Shown piece after piece: positions 1-7,589 of a stretch of DNA of 31,881 bases. Location: the NCBI GenBank assembly GCA_019100305.1, contig JAHRHW010000003.1:1-31881 (forward strand), given 5' to 3'. Under the pieces are notes generated by a model. It ran no database searches, had not been told where the DNA came from, and worked only from the letters and a program-made list of their open reading frames with translations. The position numbers were made by a program, and so were the translations under genes. Source of the stretch: Candidatus Thiodiazotropha taylori. Its GTDB lineage: Bacteria; Pseudomonadota; Gammaproteobacteria; Chromatiales; Chromatiaceae. Positions within the stretch are counted from its first letter, which is position 1, and each line of letters opens with the position of its first letter.

Positions 1-2
1 CT

Positions 3-86
3 GCCTTGCTTTTGCTCGTTGCCTGCAGTAATGAGAATCCGTCGGTGGAACAGAGGCAATGCCACAAAAAAGCTAATGGAAAGTAA
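3..86 (+). CDS. Possible 3' end of a small lipoprotein (5' end outside window)
   Basis: From base 3 one frame is open to a TAA at 84-86. Its 27 residues begin with a Leu-rich hydrophobic run followed by L-V-A-C-S-N, which matches a lipobox (Cys as the lipidated residue), and end in a short polar tail with a second Cys. This would be the end of a very small lipoprotein whose start lies to the left of the window. The stretch is short and two other frames are also partly open here, so it may be chance. It ends just before the promoter of the defence gene train. Confidence 0.22.
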   Translation, partial: ALLLLVACSNENPSVEQRQCHKKANGK

Positions 87-87
87 T

Positions 88-115
88 TTGCTAGTTCACC
101 ATATGAATATATACT
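88..115 (+). promoter_or_regulatory. Candidate sigma70 promoter of the defence gene train
   Basis: TTGCTA at 88-93 (4/6 match to the -35 consensus) and TATACT at 110-115 (5/6 match to the -10) are separated by 16 bp, in a strongly A+T-rich stretch before the first gene. Transcription would start near 122, inside the palindromic repeats at 115-143, an arrangement typical of repressor-controlled promoters. Assigned by eye. Confidence 0.45.
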
Positions 116-143
116 ATGTTATATTACATATGTTACATAACAT
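115..143 (+). promoter_or_regulatory. Tandem palindromic operator-like repeats
   Basis: The half-site ATGTTA occurs at 116-121 and again at 130-135. The second is paired with TAACAT at 138-143 across a 2-bp gap, a perfect 6+2+6 inverted repeat. The first lies in an imperfect palindrome, TATGTTATATTACATA at 115-130, with 14 of 16 positions symmetric. The copies are 14 bp apart and overlap the expected transcription start. Tandem short inverted repeats like this are typical operators for ribbon-helix-helix dimers, and the first gene encodes a protein of that general shape. Confidence 0.5.
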
Positions 144-165
144 GTCTTAATTTTGGTGTTTAAAA

Positions 166-366
166 ATGGCCAAAGGTAGTAGTGGACGCCTAGTTATCGA
201 GATTGATCCTGATCTAAAACAAGTGCTTTATCAGGCACTTGGAGAGGAAGGTCTCAATCTCAAACAGTGGTTTCTAGGAAATGTGGCAGATTTTCTGGAA
301 AATCGAAAACAAGCAGAACTGCCTCTATTTACCAACACGGAATATAGCAAGGAAGCAAAATCATGA
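166..366 (+). CDS. Small ribbon-helix-helix-like protein, putative autoregulator
   Basis: A 66-aa protein. Residues about 8-13 (RLVIEI) could form a beta strand, followed by a helix at about 16-27, a turn containing Gly and Asn, and a second helix at about 32-46. This strand-helix-helix order fits a ribbon-helix-helix DNA-binding dimer such as Arc or ParG. It is the first gene of the train, lies directly downstream of paired palindromic repeats, and its stop overlaps the next start (ATGA at 363-366), so translation is probably coupled. The inferred role is autorepression of the operon. It could instead be a small structural subunit of the DUF4007/ATPase complex. I do not recognise a named family, and the ribosome-binding site is weak. 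Confidence 0.6.
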   Translation: MAKGSSGRLVIEIDPDLKQVLYQALGEEGLNLKQWFLGNVADFLENRKQAELPLFTNTEYSKEAKS

Positions 367-1283
367 GATTCAATCCTAATAAAGTCGGCTTCGGGCGACA
401 CGAAACCTTCGCCTTGCGCTATAGCTGGCTCACCAAGGGTTTTCAGGCGTTAGGTACTGATCCGGAGGTCTTTACTTCTGACGAAGCGACTGTGACGTTA
501 GGTGTAGGTAAGAACATGGTTAATGCCATCCGGTATTGGCTACTCGCTAGTCGCTTGATCGAACCTGCTGAAGATAAGGGATTTCAGCCAACACCTATCG
601 GTAGAGTCATCTTTGACAAAGAGGGTTATGATCCTTACCTTGAAGATGAGGCCACAATTTGGCTCATACACTGGCTAATTACTACCAATCCTGAGCAGGC
701 GACCGCTTGGTATTGGTTCTTTAATCAATTTCACAAGCCCGAATTTGTCTCACAAGAAGTTGCAACGGCGCTCTATGACTTTGTTTCGCAGCGGAAACTA
801 AAATCAGCGGCTACCACGGTAAAAAATGACGCTACTATCGTGTTGCGTATGTATGCGCGCTCAAAGGGTAACGGCCGCACCCCTTTAGAAGAAGCGCTTG
901 ATTCACCACTTTCTCAACTGAATCTCATCTCTCAGTCGCCCGGAGGCCGTAGTTATACGTCTCACCTAGGGGATAGGGAAGGCTTGCCGAATGGCATATT
1001 AGGCTATGCTATCGCTGAGCTATTTGAATACATGGGAGTAAAAGAACTACCTATCGAAGATCTGATGTATTCCAAAGATGGCTACCCGTCGCCCGGTGCA
1101 ACGTTCCGCCTGACAGAAAACGCCTTGATTACCAAGCTGGAAAGAATGATGCACGAGGCTCCAGGTGTATTTGAGATTCGAGAAACAGCAGGCATTCATC
1201 AAATATATTTACTGGAAAAGGTAGATCCGAAGTTTTTCTTAAAACGTCATTACAAATCAAGGGCTCGGAGGGTGGCGGCATGA
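363..1283 (+). CDS. DUF4007 family protein (copy 1)
   Basis: A 306-aa protein. Its N-terminus carries the family-like pattern F-G-R-H-E-T-F followed by R-Y-x-W-L-x-K-G (residues 10-26). The middle has a G-x-G-K-N-M-V helix (about 48-54) that looks like a winged-helix segment, then L/P-x-G and D-P-Y-L-E-D-E-A-T-x-W-L-I-H-W (about 90-105). DUF4007 proteins are known from neighbourhoods with DndC-like sulfurtransferases and large ATPases; their biochemical role is not established to my knowledge. It overlaps the preceding and following genes by 4 bp (ATGA both times), suggesting stoichiometric production with the ATPase. A DNA-binding or adaptor role is inference. A diverged second copy lies at 14495-15379. 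Confidence 0.8.
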   Translation: MRFNPNKVGFGRHETFALRYSWLTKGFQALGTDPEVFTSDEATVTLGVGKNMVNAIRYWLLASRLIEPAEDKGFQPTPIGRVIFDKEGYDPYLEDEATIWLIHWLITTNPEQATAWYWFFNQFHKPEFVSQEVATALYDFVSQRKLKSAATTVKNDATIVLRMYARSKGNGRTPLEEALDSPLSQLNLISQSPGGRSYTSHLGDREGLPNGILGYAIAELFEYMGVKELPIEDLMYSKDGYPSPGATFRLTENALITKLERMMHEAPGVFEIRETAGIHQIYLLEKVDPKFFLKRHYKSRARRVAA

Positions 1284-4200
1284 GCCTTACTGATCTAGTT
1301 CGGGTAAATACCCACTACACACGTTCCATCAATATGGAACGAGATGTGGATTCACTCTCGGTGGTTGATTCCTACGTACCCACCACACGGGCTCTACGTA
1401 CACTAGATACGATGGTTGAGGCCTTGAAGGCGGATGAAAGTCCTCGTGCATGGTCACTTGTCGGTCCATATGGTTCGGGGAAATCTTCCTTTGCTGTGTT
1501 TCTCAATCATTTACTAAGTAATCCCTCTGAACCTGCAACCAAGGCTGCCATAAAGAAATTGCGCAGCGTCGATGCAAAAATAGTAAGAAAATACACTGCG
1601 CTAAATAAATCCACATCCGGTTACTGCTCGGTTTTACTGACCGGTAGTCCAGAATCTCTAGCTAAGCGCTTAATAGAATCGCTTGCACAAACGGCGTATG
1701 AAATCTGGTCGTATAAGCGCGGTCGTTCGCCTGCGATTGTCGAAAGACTTTGGTTAATTGCAGAGCGCGAGGACTCACCCGCTACTACTGAAATACTGGA
1801 GTGCATCGAGGAGCTCCAAGATGCCCTAGCCCGTGTTGGGTACAACGGCCTGCTAATCGTGATAGATGAATTAGGCAAGTTCCTTGAGTACGAAGCACGT
1901 CATTATGGAGCCAACGATATTTATTTGTTGCAGGCCATAGCGGAACATGCATTGGCTTGGCACGAGACTAAGCTTTCATTGGTGGTGATGTTACACCAAG
2001 CCTTTGAACAATATGCTCGCGGCTTGGGTGAATCACTTCGGTCTGAATGGGCTAAGGTGCAGGGTCGCTTCGAAAATATTCCCTTCCTAGAGTCTACCGA
2101 ACAGGTTCTGCGTGTCGTATCCACCGCTATTGAGCAAGACCTAAATCAAAGTGACAAGGCGAGAGTTACGTCCGAGGCCAAAATAACTGCAAAGGTATTA
2201 GCTAAATCCGAAGCCTTGCCAGGAACCATGGATGAGACTACTGCGTCCGATCTCTTTGCGCACTGCTATCCCTTGCACCCCATTAGTGCACTATTGTTGC
2301 CCTTGCTGTGTCAGAAGGTTGCACAAAACGAGCGTACCCTCTTTAGCTATCTTGGAAGTCGTGAGGCGCACGGGTTTCAAGACAGTATTAGTCGTTGCCA
2401 AAAGGTTGGAGACTGGATCTACCCATGGGAAATCTACGAATACTTTATTCTGAATCAATCCGCAGCCCTATCCGATCACTTCACCCATAGGCGTTGGGCT
2501 GAGGTGGTTACTGCTATCGAACGCTTGGGCGATGCCCAGGATGATGAAACGCATATCCTCAAGGCTGTAGGTCTATTGAATATCATCGGAGCCCAGGGAA
2601 ACTTTAAAGCTTCTAAGGACATCGTTGGTCTTTGCTTACCAAGGAAGGTGGCAGTAGACCGAGCTATACAAAGCCTTTCAGGAAAGTCGATTATCCAGTA
2701 TCGAAAATTCAGCGCTGAATATCGCGTTTGGCAAGGTAGTGATTTTGATCTCGATTTCAGCATAGAGGCAGAGTTGGGGAAGATCGGGCGTTTTGATTTG
2801 GCCGAAGTTTTGAATGAAAAGCACAGTCTGATGCCCATCGTAGCGCGCAAGTACACTATTCAAAGTGGAACGCTGAGGTATTTCTATCCGACCTTTGCGG
2901 ATGCCAAAACTCTGCACAAACTGAATCAAAACGTCGCGCAAGCACGCATTGTGTTCTACCTCGCTGAAAGTAAGGATGATGAGGAAACTTTTACGAAAAA
3001 AATACTCGATTCGCATGCAACACTAGATATTCTTGTGCTTTGCCTTAACAGTGATCAATTGCGTGAGACAACAGCTGAGGTTTTGGCGCTAGAGGAAATT
3101 CAGAGAACGGCGCAAGAACTAAATTCAGACCCTGTCGCACAGCGAGAGTTCAAAGATCGCTACAATGCAGCTGTTGCTAAGGAAGAGGACCTGCTTGATC
3201 GCCTCACCTCAGAACCCCAGCAAAACCGTTGGTATTGGAAGACAAAAATACTTGCAGTTGACTCGAAACGCTCGCTCCAAGAAGAATTATCACGCGTCTT
3301 GGGTTCGGTTTATAACAAATCGCCGGTGTTTAAAAACGAGCTTATTAATCGAGATAAACCCTCGGCACAGGCCAATGCCGCCAAGAACAAGCTTGCCATT
3401 GCGATGTTCAACAATGAAGCTAAAGCGGATCTAGACATCGACAAATTTCCCCCGGAAAAAGCAATATATCGCGCGTGCCTGCGTGAGACTAAGCTACACG
3501 TTCTATGTGATGATGGTAAATGGATCTTTCAAGGGCCGAAGTCAGCACGAAAATCCGACGATCCTTGCAATATCTATCCCGTATGGCAACGAATCGAAGC
3601 TTTCCTCAATAGTACGGAAAAACAAGCTAAATCACTCATCGAGCTTAATCTGGAATTGATGGCACCCCCCTTTGGCATTAAAGAGGGTATGTTGCCGATT
3701 TTGTATCTAGCCGTATTAATGGCAAACCAACAGGAATTGGCCGTCTATGAGAGTCGCATCTATACCCCTTATCTTTCCGAAGAGCAGATCGAGCGCTTTT
3801 TGAAGCGACCGGATGAATTTACAGTTCAACGATTTCGTATCACCGGATTAAACCAATCTATCCATGAGGTCTACTCCAACACACTCTTTAGTGATGGTAA
3901 GCAGCGTAGCATCCTAGCGCTGGCAAAACCCATTGCCAAGATGGTTTTTACGTTACCGTCTTACACACTGACTACGCAAGCAGGCCTCTCCTCAAGGGCG
4001 CAAGCCGTACGTAACGCGTTTAAGCTCTCTAAGTCGCCCATCAAGTTGATGATGGAAGAGCTGCCGAAAGCCTTGGGTATTAATCTGGATAAAGCACGCG
4101 ACGACGAGGACGAACTCAAAAGTCTCTCAAAACGATTGATGGACACGCTGAGGGAGTTGCAATACTGCCTGCCCAATTTAAAAGATCAATTTCGCGAAAT

Positions 4201-4780
4201 GTTGGCTCAGGCGTTTAGTCAGGACAAGGCGATTGAACTCGTTGATTTACGTGAAGCAGTCGCTGGACGTTGTCGCGGTTTAGGGGATTACACAATTGAT
4301 CGCGATGGTCTTAAAGCCTTCATCCAACGCGCATTAAAGTCTACAGGTGAGCCTGAGCTGTGGTTGGATGAATTGTTGAGTTTCCTGGGGCAAAAACCAG
4401 CCGATAAGTGGGGTGATGCGGAGCGGGATTCCGCCGAGTATCGCTTGGTTGAATTGACCCGTAAGCTGACGGAACTGGAACGCCTGCGTTTGCACTATCA
4501 AGACTATGCCACCAAAGCGGAAGGGGATTTTGATGTCTTTCTGCTGCGCAGTGTGAAGAAGGGCGCGCCAGATTATGATGAGGTGGTGGCCATCGATAAA
4601 CGTCGTCATGATGCCATTAAAACAATCAAGGCAAAAATGCTCACCGCTCTGAAAGATGCTGATGGAGAGTTAAAGATGGCGGCTCTTGCCGAGCTTGTCG
4701 ATGAAGTTTTGGCTGAGCGTAGGGAGTCAACTAAGACCAAGCCCGTGGCTAAGGCGAACAGAATTAAGAGGGCAAACTGA
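1280..4780 (+). CDS. Large BrxC/PglY-like P-loop ATPase (copy 1)
   Basis: A 1166-aa protein with Walker A G-P-Y-G-S-G-K-S-S at residues 62-70 and Walker B I-D-E-L-G-K at 195-200, followed by F-L-E-Y-E. A C-Y-P-L-H-P motif at 329-334 is followed by R-T-L-F-S-Y-L. The early Walker A, the DELG Walker B and the P-L-H-P motif resemble large ATPases of BREX (BrxC/PglY) and related systems; this is family-level resemblance seen by eye. The C-terminal third is charged and probably helical, ending in a Lys/Arg-rich tail. It overlaps DUF4007 copy 1 and is followed after 2 bp by the DndC-like gene, so the three probably work together, perhaps as the DNA-engaging machine replacing DndD/DndE. A paralogue lies at 15422-19687. 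Confidence 0.8.
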   Translation: MSLTDLVRVNTHYTRSINMERDVDSLSVVDSYVPTTRALRTLDTMVEALKADESPRAWSLVGPYGSGKSSFAVFLNHLLSNPSEPATKAAIKKLRSVDAKIVRKYTALNKSTSGYCSVLLTGSPESLAKRLIESLAQTAYEIWSYKRGRSPAIVERLWLIAEREDSPATTEILECIEELQDALARVGYNGLLIVIDELGKFLEYEARHYGANDIYLLQAIAEHALAWHETKLSLVVMLHQAFEQYARGLGESLRSEWAKVQGRFENIPFLESTEQVLRVVSTAIEQDLNQSDKARVTSEAKITAKVLAKSEALPGTMDETTASDLFAHCYPLHPISALLLPLLCQKVAQNERTLFSYLGSREAHGFQDSISRCQKVGDWIYPWEIYEYFILNQSAALSDHFTHRRWAEVVTAIERLGDAQDDETHILKAVGLLNIIGAQGNFKASKDIVGLCLPRKVAVDRAIQSLSGKSIIQYRKFSAEYRVWQGSDFDLDFSIEAELGKIGRFDLAEVLNEKHSLMPIVARKYTIQSGTLRYFYPTFADAKTLHKLNQNVAQARIVFYLAESKDDEETFTKKILDSHATLDILVLCLNSDQLRETTAEVLALEEIQRTAQELNSDPVAQREFKDRYNAAVAKEEDLLDRLTSEPQQNRWYWKTKILAVDSKRSLQEELSRVLGSVYNKSPVFKNELINRDKPSAQANAAKNKLAIAMFNNEAKADLDIDKFPPEKAIYRACLRETKLHVLCDDGKWIFQGPKSARKSDDPCNIYPVWQRIEAFLNSTEKQAKSLIELNLELMAPPFGIKEGMLPILYLAVLMANQQELAVYESRIYTPYLSEEQIERFLKRPDEFTVQRFRITGLNQSIHEVYSNTLFSDGKQRSILALAKPIAKMVFTLPSYTLTTQAGLSSRAQAVRNAFKLSKSPIKLMMEELPKALGINLDKARDDEDELKSLSKRLMDTLRELQYCLPNLKDQFREMLAQAFSQDKAIELVDLREAVAGRCRGLGDYTIDRDGLKAFIQRALKSTGEPELWLDELLSFLGQKPADKWGDAERDSAEYRLVELTRKLTELERLRLHYQDYATKAEGDFDVFLLRSVKKGAPDYDEVVAIDKRRHDAIKTIKAKMLTALKDADGELKMAALAELVDEVLAERRESTKTKPVAKANRIKRAN

Positions 4781-4782
4781 TC

Positions 4783-5646
4783 ATGTCAAAAAAATGGTTC
4801 GAATTGGCATTAGAGGCACCTGAAGGTACCCGGCATGTACTTGGTATCTCCGGTGGAAAAGATAGCGCTGCGCTCGCGGTCTATATCAAAGACAACTATC
4901 CACAGATTTCCGAGAAGATGGAGTACTTCTTTACCGATACTGGTGCAGAATTGCAAGAAGTCTACGATACGTTGGATAAACTCGAAGCCTATCTTGGAAA
5001 GCAGATCAAACGCTTAAGTAGTAGCCGTGATTTTGATCACTGGCTAACAGTGCATGACAACATGCTGCCATCCGTAAAAGCGCGTTGGTGTACGCGGGTA
5101 TTGAAGATAAAGCCATTCGAAGAGTTTGTCGGTGATGATTCCGTGGTCAGTTATGTGGGTATTCGTGCAGATGAAAATCGCGAGGGATACATAAGCCAAA
5201 AGCCAACAATTAAGGCTGTGTTTCCGTTTTCAGGAGATGGAATTGTGCGTGATGATGTTTTCCGTATTTTAGAGGAGTCGATAGGTATTCCAGCCTATTA
5301 CCAATGGCGCAGTCGATCCGGCTGCTTCTTCTGTTTCTTCCAGCGTCAGGATGAGTGGTTGGGCCTTAAACGTCGCCACCCTGAGCTTTTTCAGAAAGCA
5401 CTAGAGATGGAGAAGAATGTCGGCCAGCGAAAGTTTGATTGGGGTGCTGGTGAACGTATCGAATCCGGTAATGGCTATACGTGGCATCAGTCTGGCACGC
5501 TGGAAGAGATTGTAATGAGGGTTGAAGAAAAAGAGTTATCTGAAAATAAAATGAACAAAGGAAGAAAAATGAAATGGCAAGAAATTATAAAGAATGAAAT
5601 GGATGATGATCCTGAGGATCAGGCATGTTTGATATGTAGTTTGTAA
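4783..5646 (+). CDS. dndC-like: DndC-like phosphorothioation sulfurtransferase (PAPS reductase/PP-loop family)
   Basis: A 287-aa protein with the PP-loop S-G-G-K-D-S at residues 23-28, which binds ATP and activates the target by adenylation in this superfamily. Further family-like features are T-D-T-G (51-54), W-C-T-R-V-L-K-I-K-P (102-111) and G-C-F-F-C (180-184). C103, C181 and C184, with the C-terminal C-L-I-C pair (C282, C285), could hold an iron-sulfur cluster as in DndC. It is much shorter than canonical DndC (about 500 aa) and lies nearer to the PAPS-reductase-like core. No cysteine desulfurase (DndA) is nearby, so sulfur would come from a host IscS/SufS. An AAGAGGG ribosome-binding site lies before the ATG. 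A true assimilatory PAPS reductase is unlikely given the neighbours. Confidence 0.8.
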   Translation: MSKKWFELALEAPEGTRHVLGISGGKDSAALAVYIKDNYPQISEKMEYFFTDTGAELQEVYDTLDKLEAYLGKQIKRLSSSRDFDHWLTVHDNMLPSVKARWCTRVLKIKPFEEFVGDDSVVSYVGIRADENREGYISQKPTIKAVFPFSGDGIVRDDVFRILEESIGIPAYYQWRSRSGCFFCFFQRQDEWLGLKRRHPELFQKALEMEKNVGQRKFDWGAGERIESGNGYTWHQSGTLEEIVMRVEEKELSENKMNKGRKMKWQEIIKNEMDDDPEDQACLICSL

Positions 5647-5776
5647 AAAGTGTCTGTAAGGAGTATCTACAAAGCAACAGGGCTGATAGCAAAAGTGTAA
5701 TAGGCTGTTTTTATCACATGAATTCAACAGTTTTAATACTGGTGGCAATATAGCTAGTGAAGACGCGAGCGGGAAA

Positions 5777-7570
5777 ATGGATATAAATCAGAACGGGTTC
5801 ATTGCTTACCTGAATTCACTACATAATCTAGGAGCAAGCGGTGCTAACGCGCTAGCAGAGTCACAGGCATTGAGCCCATATTTTGGGGAACTCTACGAGC
5901 CTTTTCCGTTAATCAATAGATTGGTAGAGGCACTAACTGATGTGGTGCCACGGGTTGTGGTCCTAACAGGACATGCCGGTGATGGAAAGTCTACGGTTGC
6001 GTTGGACGTTTTGAAAAAACTACAGAATTTGCCTCCAAATGCTCCCTTAAACGAACCACTCAGTGAGCGCGAGGACATCGACGGTCCTGGAGGGCCGGTC
6101 ACCATCGTAAAGGATATGAGCGAGCTGAGCGCCGAGCGCCGACAGCGCTGGTTGGATCAAGCATTCTCCGAACCAGGAAATTGGTTGATCGTCAGTAACA
6201 CTGGCCCTTTGCTCCACAGCCTGGCGGATTACGCGAAACAAGCAAACTACGACCAAGATATCGAGAGCGCAATCCTAAAGCTTTTGGATCAGTCACTCAG
6301 CGATGGTCCTCTGGATAGGCATAGCCTAAGTGTTTTTGACAAGGAGTTAATAATTCTGAATCTGACTCGTTTGGATAACGTGTCGCTTGGTGCCAAGATC
6401 CTGACGAAGCTGGTTGAGCATTCCGCGTGGGGGAAATGTGATGAATGTAGTGCCGAGCCAGCCTGTCCACTGCAATTAAACCGCAAGGCTCTACAAGACG
6501 CTGGACCGGTAGTAGAAGAACGGGTGCGCTGGATATACCAGCGTCTTAGTGCGTACGAGCAACGCCTGACACTGCGTCAGATCGTCGCACAATTGGCCTT
6601 TGGCTTAACCGGTAACATGAGTTGCGATGAGGCCTATCAGCAAATAGAGGGATCTGTACTAGAAGGACCGGACCGAGGAACCGAAGGGCTTGAGCGCATC
6701 CTGTTCAGCGAGGGGTTTTTTGGATACCGAGGTGGCAAGCCGTGGCTACCGGCTGAGGGTTTGCACGCCGTAATGCTGGTGCGGCGAGCAACCTTTGGCG
6801 CACCGGTGGGGGTGGATTTTGAGCGCAGACTCTCGTCCGAGTCCAGTATGGGTTGGGCCGCATTGCCAACCTCGTTAGATTGGTTAGGCAATAAATGGCG
6901 GCAGCGGGCGGCCGAGTCGGCTGGCATTCGTTGGCGCTTCGCATTACGGCGAATGGCCTATCTGTTCGGAGAAGTGGAACAAGACAAGGGCCAGTTTGCA
7001 GCTGTGTTTCTTGATTCCTTTCTACAATCACCCAGTCTTCGAGAATTCGACAACTGGCAGAAGGCCGGAAAATTGACATTGTCCCGCTCAGACGCCAACC
7101 GCTTGCGTTCGTCTTGCCTGCGGGTGCTATTAGAAGTTTTCTCTGGTTTTACTGCAAGCCAATTCCATTCGAGACATGACGCTCTTTATTTGACTCTACG
7201 TCGCTCGGATCTTGCTGTGGTGCAGCCAACCCAGCTCGTCATAGAAACCTTACCGTTTCGATACTTTGATCTGAGTTTCGATCTAATCCGGCGAGTGCCG
7301 GTATTGAACTTCGATAGGGGACGGGCTGAACTTGCTTTGAACCTGCCACTGTTGGACTACATCAGGCGTCGAGATGCCGGCGAGTTGGGTAACGCATTGT
7401 CCCCGATCCACCAAGCACAATTGGATTGGTTTCGAGCCAAATTGTTGCGAGTAACCGAGACAAGGCGTCGCGAGGACGAAATCGAATTACTACGCGCGGG
7501 AATCGATGGCGAGGTCCATCTACATCGGTTCTTGTTGGACCAAAAAAAAGGCAAATTGGAGCAAGTCTAA
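5777..7570 (+). CDS. dptF: DptF-like phosphorothioation-dependent restriction ATPase
   Basis: A 597-aa protein with Walker A G-H-A-G-D-G-K-S at residues 65-72; the G-D-G-K-S form is characteristic of DptF-type P-loop proteins. A cysteine cluster C-D-E-C-x5-C-P (C221, C224, C230) may bind zinc. DptF, DptG and DptH (DndF/G/H) together restrict DNA lacking the phosphorothioate mark. The identification rests on this motif plus the order and sizes of the next two genes (515 and 1782 aa), matching the DptF-DptG-DptH layout. A 130-bp gap separates it from the DndC-like gene, the largest gap between consecutive genes of the train, so a separate promoter is possible although I see no convincing one. 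The ribosome-binding site before the ATG is weak. Confidence 0.68.
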   Translation: MDINQNGFIAYLNSLHNLGASGANALAESQALSPYFGELYEPFPLINRLVEALTDVVPRVVVLTGHAGDGKSTVALDVLKKLQNLPPNAPLNEPLSEREDIDGPGGPVTIVKDMSELSAERRQRWLDQAFSEPGNWLIVSNTGPLLHSLADYAKQANYDQDIESAILKLLDQSLSDGPLDRHSLSVFDKELIILNLTRLDNVSLGAKILTKLVEHSAWGKCDECSAEPACPLQLNRKALQDAGPVVEERVRWIYQRLSAYEQRLTLRQIVAQLAFGLTGNMSCDEAYQQIEGSVLEGPDRGTEGLERILFSEGFFGYRGGKPWLPAEGLHAVMLVRRATFGAPVGVDFERRLSSESSMGWAALPTSLDWLGNKWRQRAAESAGIRWRFALRRMAYLFGEVEQDKGQFAAVFLDSFLQSPSLREFDNWQKAGKLTLSRSDANRLRSSCLRVLLEVFSGFTASQFHSRHDALYLTLRRSDLAVVQPTQLVIETLPFRYFDLSFDLIRRVPVLNFDRGRAELALNLPLLDYIRRRDAGELGNALSPIHQAQLDWFRAKLLRVTETRRREDEIELLRAGIDGEVHLHRFLLDQKKGKLEQV

Positions 7571-7589
7571 TGCAGACTAAGGTATTCTG

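Noticed and set aside
1..150. A second open frame running from the window start to TAA at 148-150
   Set aside because: It crosses the A+T-rich promoter and palindromes, and its composition is not protein-like.
4783..5646. Assimilatory PAPS reductase (CysH)
   Set aside because: The fold is shared, but there are no sulfate-assimilation neighbours and the gene is 2 bp from a defence-type ATPase.
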